In this document: positions 50,390 through 62,852 of the stretch, one piece after another
Numbering within the stretch: position 1 is the stretch's first letter
Layout: the number at the start of each line of letters is the position of its first letter
Made by a program: the position numbers and the translations under genes
Notes under the pieces: model-generated
What the model saw: only the letters and a program-made list of their open reading frames with translations
What the model was told of the DNA's origin: nothing
Database searches by the model: none
Assembly (NCBI GenBank): GCA_965153455.1
Contig: OZ234502.1
Span: 12,865,495 to 12,929,494, forward strand
Length of the DNA: 64,000 bases
Reading direction: 5' to 3'
From: Sphagnum compactum
Taxonomy: Eukaryota > Bryophyta > Sphagnopsida > Sphagnales

Positions 50390-50930
50390 GTTTAGGTTTT
50401 TTGTTTTCCTTTTCCTCCTCTCCTCCCAAGGCTTCACACAGCTGCTTCTTCTTCTTCTTCTTCTTCTTCTTCTTTACAGAACCCTATCTAGGATATACTC
50501 CGTCTCCTCCTCAACAACAGTTCCGATGATTCCAGCCAAATGAGCACAACGCAACCGCATCCACCTCTCCTTCTGCCATTGCAAAAAACACTACTCCTGG
50601 TCGCACACAATTCCGTTCCCTTCCCTCTTCCTCAATCCCGCACCTGATCCAAAATTTCCGTGTCTCTCGCGCTCTCGACCCCGCACGAATACACACTCGC
50701 ATTCTCCTCTCTCGCTCTCGCTCTCTCTCTCTCTCTCTCTTCTCTCGTCTCCGTCTCGTGCACTCTCGCTCCTTCGCGACCTTCTCCGCTGAGCTCTCCG
50801 TGCAGTGTGAACAGCTCCACTGCTGAAACCCAGAAATCATAATAGCCACCAATGAGGGGTCACCAAAATGCCAGATGTCCATACAGCGGCGTAACCGAAT
50901 GTGAAAAGGAAAATGTATTTCCAAGGGATT
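50390..50930 (-). promoter_or_regulatory. MAP4K 5' region
   Basis: Upstream of the MAP4K ATG lies a (TTC/CTT)n run (about 50444-50475) and a (CT)n run (about 50720-50745). On the minus strand these read as GAA and GA tracts, common in plant 5' UTRs and core promoters. Open frames here are low-complexity Glu/Arg sequence and were not called. Confidence 0.5.
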
Positions 50931-51979
50931 ATTTATTTATTTATATCATTTAATTAATTAATTAATTAATTCATACACCAGTTTCTTTGTATGTACATTT
51001 TTGCTGATTTTTTAATAATTTTTTCTTGTATATCAATTTATGTAGAATTTTGCAGAATTCTTGATGATTGTTCATTGTACCAAGTCTATGAACAAATTTT
51101 GCAGACTATGTTTGTAATTGTTTGTTGTATCAATTTGTGTACAATTTTGCAGATCTCTTGACGATTGCTTGTTGTATCAATCCATGTACAACTTTGCAGA
51201 ATTCATGATGATTGTTTCTTGTACCGATCTATAAATAATTCTGCAGATTTTCTAAATAATCTTTTGTCGCATAAGTTTGTGTAAACTTTCTAGCTTGTAA
51301 ATTATTGTTTCTTGCATCAATGTCTCCGTACAAGTTTGCACATTTTTTTGCTTCGATGGTTTGGAAACAGTTCCAAGGTAAATTCACTATCATTTTGAGT
51401 CATACATTGGAGATGCAAGTGCAGCAGTGGGTCTCAGCTGGTCTCACTTGGCTCATCCCCATGCACATCAGGAATGCAGATTGCAAAATGGTTTTTCCTT
51501 TCAGTGCATTATGAAGGCTCTTCTTTCCTACTCCAACAAAGGATAAAACCAAGCATGCCAACTTTGCAAAGTATACATGACTCAACAACCAAAGTGACAA
51601 AGAATTGTGACAACTTTTCACTTGCATGTGTGAAAATTCAGCTTTGAATTCAAATTTCATTTGACTGTGCAGTCAACTGAAGGAAACCATGGTAAGACAA
51701 CTCCCTGATAGATGCTGATCAAAATTGTTGACAATTTGATGCACTCATGGAACCAGATTGATGCACATGTTTTATGCACTTGCAGAGCCAGATTAATGCA
51801 CAAATTTCTGAAGTGCTGTGATTTCTGAAGCACTGCTGCAATCCAGGAAGGAATGTATCGAGTGACTTTCATCAGTCATCCCATACCCTGCTTGAAAGCA
51901 TTCTTACTATGCAACAAAAACTGACAAGTTCTGGCACCTACTGAATATCTTGTTCGTTCCATGTTGCCCATCAGGCTTC
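50931..51979. other. Spacer between MAP4K promoter and COBW gene 3' end
   Basis: AT-rich. The segment 51031-51310 is a degenerate tandem repeat with a unit of about 60-65 bp, each containing TTTTGCAGA, GATGATTG and TTGTAtCAAt-like words. The part near 51700-51979 probably includes the COBW gene 3' UTR. Confidence 0.55.
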
Positions 51980-53962
51980 TCACGACACCAAACACGTCTT
52001 GAAGGATGCCAGAAGAGACTCCCTGTTCAAATTCTTGCCTGATCCAAGACCAAGACATATATCAGTACCCAGAATAGGTCTTTCCAAATACGATAAATCT
52101 TTGTCATATGCATTGCCATCCATTCCACATATCTAAGGCACGTTCCATCAGTTTGGACAGCCCTAACTCAATGCAACACAAATTAAAAAGTACAGTGTTC
52201 TCCACTCAGGAATTTCAGAGGTCACAGTTCTGTACCTATAATGACAATTCGATTTACTCGCTTGTCTTCAGATTGCCAGGGCTGACTTGGCAGAATCTCA
52301 TACAGCTCTCGAACAGCCTACATCACCAACAAAACATGGGAACAAGTGACACATCAAGTCAGGAATGTCCTAGAGGTGATACACATTCAACTTTTCTCTG
52401 AACCTAACTTGGGAACTGAGAGCAACCTCTCTGAATATTAAGGTAAAATCACCATCTTACTTCCCAGGCCTTAAAAACTTGGACAATGCAAACCTACTGG
52501 ACAGTGCACAATCTTCAAATAGCACCATTTTAGTGACCTGAGCCGAGATCTTACCTGGAGCATGTGCATCTTGTCAGACCCATATACATGAAACACACCC
52601 TTCATACGGTAGACTTCTACATCCTTCCCTGTTTCCCACAGAAGCTCCCCAAGCCAATCATCCACCTGCAAACTCAACATCAGCATGCTAGAGAACCTGT
52701 CAATTTCATTAAACCTGACAACATAGACCCATTATGGTTTCAATGCAAATAATGAGAGTAAAAGGTAAGTCCTCTTACTTTGGAAAGGTCAGCAGCTCCT
52801 GGTGCAGAGATGCTTACAGTACCCACAGAACGGTCATGCACATTATGCCCATCCAGCTGCAATAATGATTCTATATCCACAGACCGCTGTAGAAGATGAT
52901 AACAAATACATTAGAATCATAGAAGAGAACTGGAAACTGCTCTCTGTATATCACCCAGGAGCAATTGCACTACCTGAACATCAAAAGACCTGCGATCAAG
53001 GATGTCCTTGAGGTTCAATTGGCATCGCACTGAGTGAACAATTTTGACAAGTGCATTGATGTTGCGAATTTGGGCTTCAACATCAGCCAGCTCTCCAGAA
53101 ACAAGATCCACCTTGTTGAGAACCACCACATCCTGCACAATCATAGTGAGCAGTTTACAATCCCACTTTCTACTCAGTGGCAACAAGAGTTCAGTACAGA
53201 TATCTTTCACAAGCTAGTATTCATACTGTTCACTCAAATTATGATCAGCTTCTTTTGAGGCAGCATGTGTATTCACCGCAAAAGCAATTTGCAAATAAGC
53301 TTCATTGACACTTCCAGCTTCACGTGTATCTGCAAGTTGATGTCTGATATTCCTGGCATCAACAACCTGCACACCCACATCATTATCCAACTTCAAACTT
53401 CTAGACAACCTTTCATACAACAGCAAAGCTGCTGAAACAAAGACCGAAAGACATGATTATGTGTCAAAGAACACAACCAAGTGCAGATTCTCACTTTGGT
53501 TATCAAGGCAACTGCAAAAACAGGATTGTGACAAAAAACAGTTATCTGAGATACTCCACTCATGCAGGCAAAAATGGGGGAAAGAATGCCCAAAGAAACA
53601 CACACCGTAATGATTGAATCTAGACGAACAGGAGACTCAAGTTGATCATCAACCCAGAGCACCGCTGCCACCGGACCAGGGTTTGCCAGGCCTGTTGTCT
53701 CAAGCAAAATGTGATCAAATCTGCATCCCGCAACCCTACTCCTCATCAACAAGAATCAAAAATTCAAAAAAAAAACTATACAAAGCTAGAGATAGAGAAA
53801 AAAAAATCCTGTATTGAAGCTAGAAGAAAACTATGTATGAATCACAATCGTGTAGCCACAGAATCACATACTCATTGATGATCTCTGAACCTTCCATTAA
53901 ACTTTGCAGCTCAGTGTGAGAGGCAGAAAGAGACAGAGACAGAGACAGAGACAATTTAGGGG

Positions 53963-54014
<52 letters not shown>

Positions 54015-54636
54015 TGCATACTTTTCTCTGCGCTGGAGAAGCTGTTCAAGAGCTTGCACGAAGCTATGTTTGACGCTACAGCAAACACAACCGTTGGCCA
54101 ATTCCACCCACTCCTCCACTAGGGATCCTCCCGCGCCATCATTCACCATGGCCTTCTCGATGCCCAGTTCATCCCCAAACTCGTTCAGAATCACCGCAAT
54201 CCTTGCGCCGTGATGCTCATGCAATATAAAATTCACCAGCTGTCGTTGTGTGATCCATCATCCACCAAGCAAAACCACGCTCTCATCAATCCACAGAAGA
54301 TCATCACCTACCCACACCGAACCGCGTTCGAAGCACACCTCAAAGACCAGATACAGAAGAGCAAGAAGAGCAAGACGAGCAAGAAAGACTTACGGTAGTT
54401 TTGCCGGCTCCCAGATAGCCCGTGATCATCGTGATGCCGACTGTGTCTTCTTCTTCCCGCAAGCTCGCAGCTGAACCAAAGAGCCAGCTTCTTCCGTCTT
54501 CTTCCGCCTCTTCCCTTCCTGATGATGCGTGGACCGGGCTCTCTTCCTCGTCAGGCTGCTTCAAGCTTTCGGATGATGATTCCGTGAGAGGAACTGCAAG
54601 AGGAGGAAGCTCCTCCTCCATCATTTCTTTCTGCAT
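51980..54636 (-). CDS. COBW-domain G3E GTPase, ZNG1-type zinc chaperone, 9 exons, 394 aa
   Basis: A G3E-family P-loop GTPase; ZNG1 (CBWD) proteins pass zinc to client metalloenzymes such as methionine aminopeptidase. Exons: 54394-54636, 54022-54239, 53606-53720, 53277-53366, 52974-53132, 52779-52886, 52555-52665, 52236-52317, 51980-52038. These total 1185 nt, giving 394 aa, the usual family length. Visible: Walker [10 protein letters not shown] (73-81), the metal-binding CxCC motif (Cys132, 134, 135), the ETTG switch (161-164) and NKVD (228-231). The C-terminal COBW_C domain runs from about residue 280. The N-terminus is acidic. Residue 154 is split across intron 2, which contains a long (GA)n run. 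It is divergently arranged with SMU1, sharing a promoter region. Cytosolic or chloroplast location cannot be told from the sequence; no clear transit peptide is seen. Confidence 0.95.
53935..54011 (+). repeat. (GACAGA)n and (GA)n microsatellites in COBW intron 2
   Basis: An AGAGAC hexamer run (about 53929-53952) is followed by about 23 GA units (53966-54011) that stop 10 bp before the splice donor at 54021. On the sense strand this is a CT tract immediately inside the intron, so length change could affect splicing. Confidence 0.9.
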
Positions 54637-55079
54637 ATTTTGCTATGCAAGAAAGAAGATCGATCTCAACGACGAAATGCGAAAGAATGCGTATTGATGT
54701 GCAGGTGCGTCTTCGAACGCGAAGAAGAAGAAGAAGACGACGACGACAAAACGGTGAACAGTGAGCGGATGGCCGGCGCCGGTCGACGAACGAGGACGAA
54801 GACGGCGTCGCGGCGGGTTCTTGGTCCTTTGTCTGTGCAGGAGTGTTGTCCGTTCCTTTTTCTCGTTCTTTCTTTCGTCTCCTGCGCCTCCCGCGCGCTC
54901 GCGTCGATCTCTTCTTTGCGTCGTGTTTGGCCCCGGGAGTACGTATTAGGTCTTTGAGGCGCCGGGAGGAAAAAGGAGGAGGAGGAGGAAGAAGAAGAAG
55001 AAGAAGAAGAAGAGGAGGAGGACGGAAAACAGAAGAACACTGTGGATGTGCACAGCGGCAGCTGTGGCAACATCTGGTC
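54637..55079. promoter_or_regulatory. Bidirectional promoter region, COBW gene / SMU1
   Basis: The two ATGs (54636 minus, 55080 plus) are only 443 bp apart, so the genes must share control sequence. The interval is GC-rich with GAA/GGA triplet tracts (about 54720-54745 and 54975-55020) and no obvious TATA box, as is common for plant housekeeping gene pairs. Confidence 0.7.
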
Positions 55080-58000
55080 ATGTCCACTCTCGAAATCGAA
55101 GCTCGCGAGTAAGTACGAAAGTCCTCTCTTGTTCTTCTTCTTCCTTGAGAGCTCTGTTCGTGTTTGTCTTTCTCGCTGGATTGAGCGAGAAGCGCTCCTC
55201 CTCTGTTTGGCCCCTCCTCCTCGCTATTGTTTTGTTTTCACCGCATTTTTTCTTTCTCGCTGGATCATTCTTTTCCTCCTTTTCCTCTTCTCTTTCTTGC
55301 TAATGCATTTTCCAATCAGTCAGTCTTCAAGGTTCTTTCACCAGCTTCTTGCATTTCTCAGCGCGGGGGCAATGATGTTTGCCTTTTGTGCAAAAGAATG
55401 GTTTTTTTTGGGGCTGGAAAGCTTCGAAACTGCAGTAGTTTCAACTGCAGTGGTGTAGTAGGACAAGGCTCAAATGTTCAACGGAAATGCTCAGCATCTC
55501 TCCCATGGTGGTGATGCATCTGGAGCACTTGCAACATTCTGTAGACTGTGTACCAGCAGCAGTGTGCCAGAGTCGTGTGGCAGAAAGAAAGGATTGCATC
55601 ATCTGCATGCCATGATATTGATTCTTACAAAAACCCTTGAATGTTTCTTTGTGATGTTTTGTTTGTTTGAGACAACAGTGTCATAAAGATCGTGCTGCAG
55701 TTCTGCAAGGAGAATTCTCTCCAGCAGACGTTTCAGACACTGCAAAATGAGTGTCAGGTATCTCTCAATACGGTTGACAGCAGTGAATCCTTTGTGGCCG
55801 ACATCAACAACGGCCGCTGGGATGCAGTGCTACCACAGGTGGCACAGCTCAAGCTTCCCCGCAAGAAGCTGGAGGATTTGTATGAGCAGGTATCTATTTT
55901 TCCTTCCCCTTCAAACCGGATTTTACAGAGATTTGATCTTCTCCCAAATCAATGGTGGCACATCAAAAGTGCTCATGGATTTTGCAGTTTTGCTATTCCT
56001 CACCATCATTTGTTTGATGTCTGCATTGAATATTTTGTGTTCTGAGTGGCATTGACCAGATTGTCCTGGAGATGATAGAGCTGCGAGAGCTGGACACAGC
56101 AAGAGCTATCTTGCGGCAAACACAAGCCATGGGCTTCATGAAGCAGGAACAGCCAGAGCGGTATCTTCGCCTTGAGCACCTTCTTGTTCGAACTTACTTT
56201 GACCCTCGTGAGGTACGCCTCGAATCAGTACTTGGGTGGATGTGGGTTATGCCTGTCTTGCCTTGAAGAGGATGCTTGCCTACATTGTCTTGTGTTTGTT
56301 CAGCACTTAGGAAAATGCAGCAATGTTGCTTCTGCTGGTGGGTAATTGTTAAAGCCAGTGTGGTTGGATGCTGCAGGCCTATCCAGAGTCATCCAAGGAG
56401 AAGAGAAGATCACAGATTGCTCAAGGTTTTGTCCCACTAAACCCACCCTCACATAGAACATAGACTATTTTGTTCATATGAAATGAATTGTTTGTTCTTT
56501 GTTGCCTTACCTTCAAAGTGTTGTCCCAGATTACAGATTGCTCAAGGTTTTGTCCCATTAAACCCTAACATTGGACATAGACTGTTTGTTCATACGACAA
56601 ACAGATTGTTTATTCTTTTCATTTTACCTTCAACATATTGTTGTTCCAGATCAGAGATTTGCTCAAGGTTTTGTTGCAGTATACCCCTCATATAGAACAT
56701 TGACTGTTTTGTTCATACAACAAACAGAACAAATCAGATTGTTTATTCTTGTTGAGTTACCTTCAAAGTGTTCTTGTGGAATTTTCTCTGCAATCTCTAG
56801 ATATATTTTGTTCATGCAGAGAAAATTTTCAAGTGTGAGAGGAATCTCATGGCTTTGGGAGGGTGTTTCCACAAGTGGTGCTTGTGCTAAAATTGAGTGT
56901 TTGTCCTTTGCAGCTCTAGCAAATGAAGTGACAGTGGTTCCACCTTCAAGGTTGATGGCCTTGATTGGCCAAGCTTTGAAATGGCAACAGCATCAAGGTT
57001 GGCTGCAAATGACCTTTTGAGTTTCTTCTGTGAAAAACATTTTTCTTTTGGGTGTCATTGACAGTGATAATTTTTTGCTGCTTCTCTTTAAGCACAAACT
57101 TCTGTGATATCCAAAGTTGTGAATGTGGCCAGAGGTCCTATAGAAAATTCTTTATCTCAGAAATGCGATGTAATGACAGGTCTGAATGTGGTGCATGCCA
57201 GTTTTATCCTTATCAAAAAAACTCTTTTAGCATGAGTTGAAATTCAGATTCTAGAAACTGTTTTGACTCCTCTCTGAGTTTTCCCACATCTAGAGAAGCC
57301 CTGTTCTCTCATTCATCATCGTGAGGAGGTCTCTCTGGAATACTGAATGGTACTCCTGTTGGTTTGCAGGACTTCTACCACCTGGTACACAGTTTGATCT
57401 TTTCAAAGGTGCTGCAGCAGTCAAGGCTGATGAGGAAGAAATTTATCCAACAGTGCTGGGCCACACTATTAAAGTATATGTCCTTGCATCTTCATTACCC
57501 ATTGGAGTCATGTTGTTTTGGTGGTGCCCCAAACATTACTGCAGATTTTTTGTGGTATTGAGGCTAATTGAGCTCTTCTTTTTGTCTACTCTGTGTGTGA
57601 CATTTTGTCCAGTTTGGAAAGCAAAGTCATCCAGAGTGTGCACGCTTCTCTCCTGATGGCCAATTTCTGGTGTCTGCTTCTGTGGATGGTTTTATTGAGG
57701 TCAGCATAACCCATTCCAGTCCAAGTCCTTTTGTGCGATTTTGTGCTCAGTGCCTTTTTCAACTCATGCAATCAATACTGCAATTGTTGGTATCAATTTT
57801 TCCTACTACTTTTGTGTTGTATTCTGAGCTGCCCTTGGCTGTGAAATTTGTAAGAGTTCATGCCTTCATCGGTTACAACTGATCCATTTGTTTTAACAGC
57901 TGGTAGCTTCAATGTCTTGTTTCTAATGGTTTTCATTGCTGTATGGCTGATTTTGTGCACATGCTGGCAGGTTTGGGACTACTTGAGTGGGAAGTTGAAG

Positions 58001-61000
58001 AAGGATTTACAATATCAGGCAGATGTATGTCTTTCTGTGATTTTGTTCACAATTTGAAATGGATAGAGGTTTACCTTTGGGATGACCTCTTGCTAGAGGT
58101 TCTGTCAAGAATCTTTTGCTAGAAGGCTTTTGGACTGACTACATTGTGTTGGGTCGATGGTAATGTGGTGTGCAGGATGCATTTATGATGCATGATGATG
58201 CAGTTTTATCAATCAACTTTAGCCGAGATTCTGAAATGCTTGCTTCAGGTTCCCAGGATGGAAAAATCAAGGTGCTTCTGCCTTCTAATCTTCCATAGAA
58301 TTGGAAATCATTGTTGAATGCTCTCTTCATGTCCTCAACTTATGTTTTTGGCAAAGTAGGATGAGTTTCTTGCTTAATCTTTCCTTGAGAGTTGGAACCT
58401 TTGTGTGTTATGTCCACACTAATTTGGTGTCAAGAATCCTCCCCTTGCAAAGCGTTGCTCAGTTGTTACTCCCAGTGATAGTATGAAAGTACAGAACTGT
58501 GAACCTGCAGGTGTGGAGAATTCGGACCGGGCAGTGCTTACGGCGATTTGAGCGTGCACATGGGCAGGGTGTGACCAGTGTCTCCTTCTCCAGGGATGGC
58601 ACCCAAATCCTCAGCACATCCTTTGATGGCACAGCACGGTAAGTGGAGAAGCTAAAATCTGTCCATGCATTTTGCGTGCTTTGCAATATGGTGCAATGTC
58701 AGGTACTTATGTGTTTAGAGCATGTTGTGCTGGCACTGTTTTAATGTCAGAATCTGAAGTATTAGAAAGCATCACTAGAGTAGCTGTCCGAAGTTGGCAA
58801 GGCAGCCTTAAATTGCTTTCTCAAACTAAGGTTTTGATCTTGAGCAGGATACATGGACTGAAGTCTGGGAAAACCTTGAAGGAATTCCGAGGGCACTCAT
58901 CATATGTTAATGATGCCATATTCACCAGTGATGGTGGCCGTGTGATAACAGCTTCTAGTGATGGCACTGTGAAAGTGAGTATTCTTGCTGCCTGATATTT
59001 ACTGTTAGGCAGATCAGAGAAGTAAGTTTGTCTGTCTCTTATCTACCTCTCCATCTGGTCTAACAGTAGAGACTTGCACATCACCAGATGAAAGGCGTAG
59101 ACTCAAATCTTTGAAGTTGGGGAATTCACTAGTAGAGTTGTCCATATTCATTATGTCTTCTTGCTTTGTGAGTACTGCATGTAGTCATTGTTATGATTCA
59201 AGTGGTTTTTCTTTTCTGTTCTTCCTGCACTACTCTGAAAAATCTGTGGGAAGACACTATGGGTATATTATGGGTGGGGATATTCCTGGATAATGCGGCA
59301 GGTTTGGGATGTGAAGACGACAGACTGTGTGCAAACGTTCAAGCCACCGCCTCCTTTGAGGGTGAAATTCACTACTCTTGTGACTCTAGTATCAAAAGCT
59401 GCTGGATCACTGTTGAGATGGCAGGGTTAGTTGGAATTCGTTGTTGGACTTGCATGTGACATACACATTACTACATGTACTGAAATGGTTGGGTCTCTTC
59501 ATTGTATTGATCAGGGTGGTGATGCAACAGTGAACTCAGTTCATCTAATGCCTAAAAACACAGAGCACATTGTTGTCTGCAATCGAGCATCATCCATCTA
59601 TGTGATGACCTTGCAAGGCCAGGTCCTCTTGTTCTTTCCTGATTTAGCACATGTTCTAAGACTCTTTCTCTTCAGAGTGCTGCATACTTCCTAATTGCTC
59701 ACAATTTGTTTAGAGCTCAGTCCTGCATCACCATTGAGTTGCTGGATTTGTAATGGCACTGACTTCTTTGCACCTTGATTATCTTGGTTGGTAGGTGGTG
59801 AAGAGTTTGTCATCTGGCAAGCGAGAAGGTGGAGATTTTGTCGGTGCCTGCATCTCTCCAAAAGGAGATTGGATCTATTGTGTTGGAGAAGACCGGTATG
59901 TCCTCATGGCTCCTCAGTTGCAATGTGAGTCTCACGGTGCATGTTAGTCTCAATCCAAGATGTGATTCCATCATGTTCAGGGGAAAATAAAATGCAATGA
60001 AGCTTATCCTCACAAGCTTACTGCACCTGCATGATGATACTCTTGACTGTTGATTAGCTGTGCCTCTTGAGTGCCAGCTAACATCATGACTGAGTTTTCC
60101 CATTGCTTCTGAAAATGCAACACACAACTCAGGGCACAGATGTTTGTGTAATGGTTTGGCAGAAATTTGGGCAGACTAATATATACTGGTGTAGGTCATG
60201 GCACCTTGTCACTGATATTCACGATAAAGGTTATGGTCTGATACTTTGTGAGTGACACTCATAAGCTTATGACCATACGTGTTCTTGTTGTGTTAGTTTT
60301 CGTTTTTACTGCAACTTACAGAAAAGAAATTTTGGGTCGATTATTATTTGCAAATCTACACCCACTGGCAGTAGCTGATGAAGTCAGTGGGCAGTCATGT
60401 CATCTTGTCACTGCTATTCATGATGATGGTGATGATGGTCTGATACTTTGTGAGTGGCACTCATAATGTCATGACCACACTCATCCTTGTCATGTTAGTT
60501 TTGGTTTGGCTGGAACTGGCAGAATGCTTACCTTCAAACTGCTGTTTTGGAGTTTTCTCTGCAATCCCATAGACATTTGAGGACTAGGGGATCTAATTGG
60601 AAGGGCTGGTATTGGAAAGTTCTCAGTACCTATGAAGATATCTAACGAGGAGGGCTGGCATGGATTTGGATGATGTGCAGAAACATTTACTGCTTTAGTC
60701 ACCAGTCTGGCAAGCTTGAACATCTCATGACGGTGAGTTAAGATTGAAGGTGAACTGTATAACACATGCCAATATCTGCTCTGTGGATTCAGTATCACAG
60801 GAAGTCACATGCTGCATGTGTTCTTGGACCATCCTGAGATGCTTAAAGCCATCATCTTATAGCCCTGTGGAGATTCCATGGTTTATTGACTGACATAGAC
60901 ATGGATGGGTGGGAATGGATGGATGGAGCAGGCACACGAGAAAGATATCATTGGTGTAACACATCATCCTCACCGCAATCTGCTGGTGACATACAGTGAT

Positions 61001-61030
61001 GACAGTACCATGAAGCTTTGGAAACCCTGA
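55080..61030 (+). CDS. SMU1 splicing factor (LisH-CTLH-WD40), 16 exons, 513 aa
   Basis: SMU1 is a nuclear WD40 protein of the spliceosomal B complex that works with RED/SMU2 in pre-mRNA splicing. Exons: 55080-55108, 55679-55889, 56060-56212, 56377-56425, 56914-56997, 57370-57473, 57613-57699, 57971-58024, 58176-58271, 58511-58638, 58848-58974, 59302-59361, 59515-59622, 59795-59895, 60681-60732, 60932-61030. These total 1542 nt and 513 aa, the length of the human protein. The LisH region (about 8-40) contains [11 protein letters not shown]; a CTLH segment follows to about 100. WD40 repeats fill 211-513, with [34 protein letters not shown] and [21 protein letters not shown] blades. All junctions are GT-AG. 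Intron 4 carries duplicated copies of the exon 4 donor region. No disruption was seen, so it should be functional. Confidence 0.97.
56412..56772 (+). repeat. ~120-bp tandem repeats in SMU1 intron 4 that copy the exon 4 splice donor
   Basis: Units start at 56412, 56533 and 56653. Each opens with a version of CAGATTGCTCAAGGTTTTG; the first of these is the true exon 4 end (donor after 56425). The later two keep the GT donor context. The real acceptor is at 56913. Confidence 0.85.
60198..60580 (+). repeat. Repeats in SMU1 intron 14
   Basis: A direct repeat of about 200-bp period: 60198-60325 resembles 60397-60526 (shared GGTCTGATACTTTGTGAGTG). Just after it, 60529-60580 (ACCTTCAAA, TTTTCTCTGCAATC) resembles 56758-56812 in intron 4 of the same gene. 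Confidence 0.7.
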
Positions 61031-62352
61031 CATTCCTTTGTACATTTCTGTTCTCTTTGTTAGGACACAGATAATTGTGAATGTCTAAATCAGAGGATTC
61101 AATTTGCTGTGTGCTTCAGGGTGTCTTTTCCCAGGCTGCAGGTTTTTTATCATGATGTTTGGAGTTTTGTTTCAATGTACCATGGATGGTAATGCCGTCT
61201 CCTCCTCACAATTAGGGTTGCTTTTTCAATTTTTGTGATGTAGCCAGACTGGTGATCATCCACAAGAGGAAATAGCCAAATTTGGCTACATGCGAGAAAG
61301 GAAAGTACAACACTTTTAAGAATCCTTCTATATTTTGACAACTTGCTGGAACCCATTGTCTGAATGTGGTGATTTCAGAAAAAAAATTCCTCAAAAATCT
61401 GGCAAGTTTCTTTCCCATGAAAATCCCTTGGTACCCTGTCACATTGCATTTGTTTCTGGAGGACTTGAACAGGAAAAAACAATTGACTTGCCAAACATGT
61501 CGATCACAATTCGAAGTTTCCTTTCACAAGCAGACTATTGTGCACCAGTCAAGCTATAGTTTCATGATGAATTCTATTCTGAAATTTTCATTATATGAAT
61601 CAATCTGGATTTTGTTGTACATTCAACATTTCATGTTTGAAATGCACAGTAAATTCAATCAAATGGAATTGTGGAAATTGTGGAAGCTGTAAAAATCATT
61701 AAACCTTGGAAGAAGGCAATTCATATGCATGTTGGAGTTTTTGTGCTTTGCATTCTATTATTATTACTTGGGGTCTGGGTTGCTGCACACTACCAGTGAC
61801 GCCCAAACTTTTTTTTCCTTATCATTTTCCCCTTTGGTTTTCAATATCCTGTTATTATTTATATCAATTCAAATTTAATTTAAATTGTATTAAATATTAT
61901 TTTCCTGTATTATTTTCCTGTGGGTAAGGTAAAAAAGGGAAGTTATTATTATTATTATTATTTTATTTTATTTTAAAAGTGAGGTAATTACTAGTAAAAG
62001 AATGAGGTAGTTAAGCTTGAAAATATCTAATCCAACAATATTATAAAATTATAAAATGACATAGCCCACCTAGGAAAGCCACTATGGATTTTTTTTTAAT
62101 TTTCTAATAATGGGTGGCTAATGCTCATTTACCCTAACTATCCTAACATAAATTATCTTTGTAAGGAATTGTTTTCCTTTATATAGCAAGAAATTTGCAT
62201 GTTATAATCATATCAAGGTTTTTTTTGGGGGATTTCAATGCATTTAATATTATTAGTAAGGTCACATTAATTGTCAAATAGTACCAAGTAAAATTTTCAT
62301 TCATCCATTTGGACGATTAAAAAAAAACACGTTAAAAGTGAGAACCATAATT
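61031..62352. other. SMU1 3' flank and AT-rich intergenic DNA
   Basis: The first few hundred bases probably include the SMU1 3' UTR; no poly(A) signal was assigned. No other gene is seen; a (TTA)n run occurs near 61943-61962. Confidence 0.5.
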
Positions 62353-62498
62353 CACTACAACAAAAGGTGCACACCAAATGATTTCATTAGATTTTGAATG
62401 AATTCACTGGTTGGTTGTAGTGAATGGAGGTCATGAAAAAGTAGTGAATTCACTGGTCTAATGAATGGGGACTAATGAACTGCACCCACATTTTGTAA
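62353..62498 (+). mobile_element. CACTA-like MITE, copy 3
   Basis: Starts CACTACAACAAAAGGTG and ends near CACATTTTGTAA. It shares GATTTCATTAGATTTTGAA, GAATTCACTGG and the ACTGCACCCACATTTTGTA end with copies 1 and 2. The right end has decayed (TAACA in place of TAGTA). Confidence 0.7.
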
Positions 62499-62816
62499 CA
62501 TTACAATTAGGTCACAAGAAGCTTGCATTGAGTTCATATTTCATTATCATTGAAACATATACTAAACCATGTCGATTAGTTTGATCCTCCTCAAAACTAA
62601 ACCATCTTCCCCCTCGTTTAGCTCACAAATCTCAAACAAATGAAGATTACAAGTATTACTCATTCATGTCAAACCACATCTTAAACCTTAAACCCTTAAC
62701 CCCTAATGGTCGTAGTAGTATACTAAAGCGCTTACCAAAATATCATAAAGACTCTTCTTATGAAAATTCATGTGGAAAGCATTCACAACAATTCTTTTAA
62801 TTTCATATGTCTTTTT

Positions 62817-62852
<36 letters not shown>

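Noticed and set aside
50632-50924. Glu/Arg-rich frames upstream of MAP4K
   Set aside because: They come from GA/CT simple repeats in the 5' region and have no conserved content.
53875-53908. Extra exon in COBW intron 2 (with AG and GT borders)
   Set aside because: Joining 54022 directly to 53720 restores the conserved Lys-Phe-Asp segment in frame and the normal family length; the extra block would add unconserved residues.
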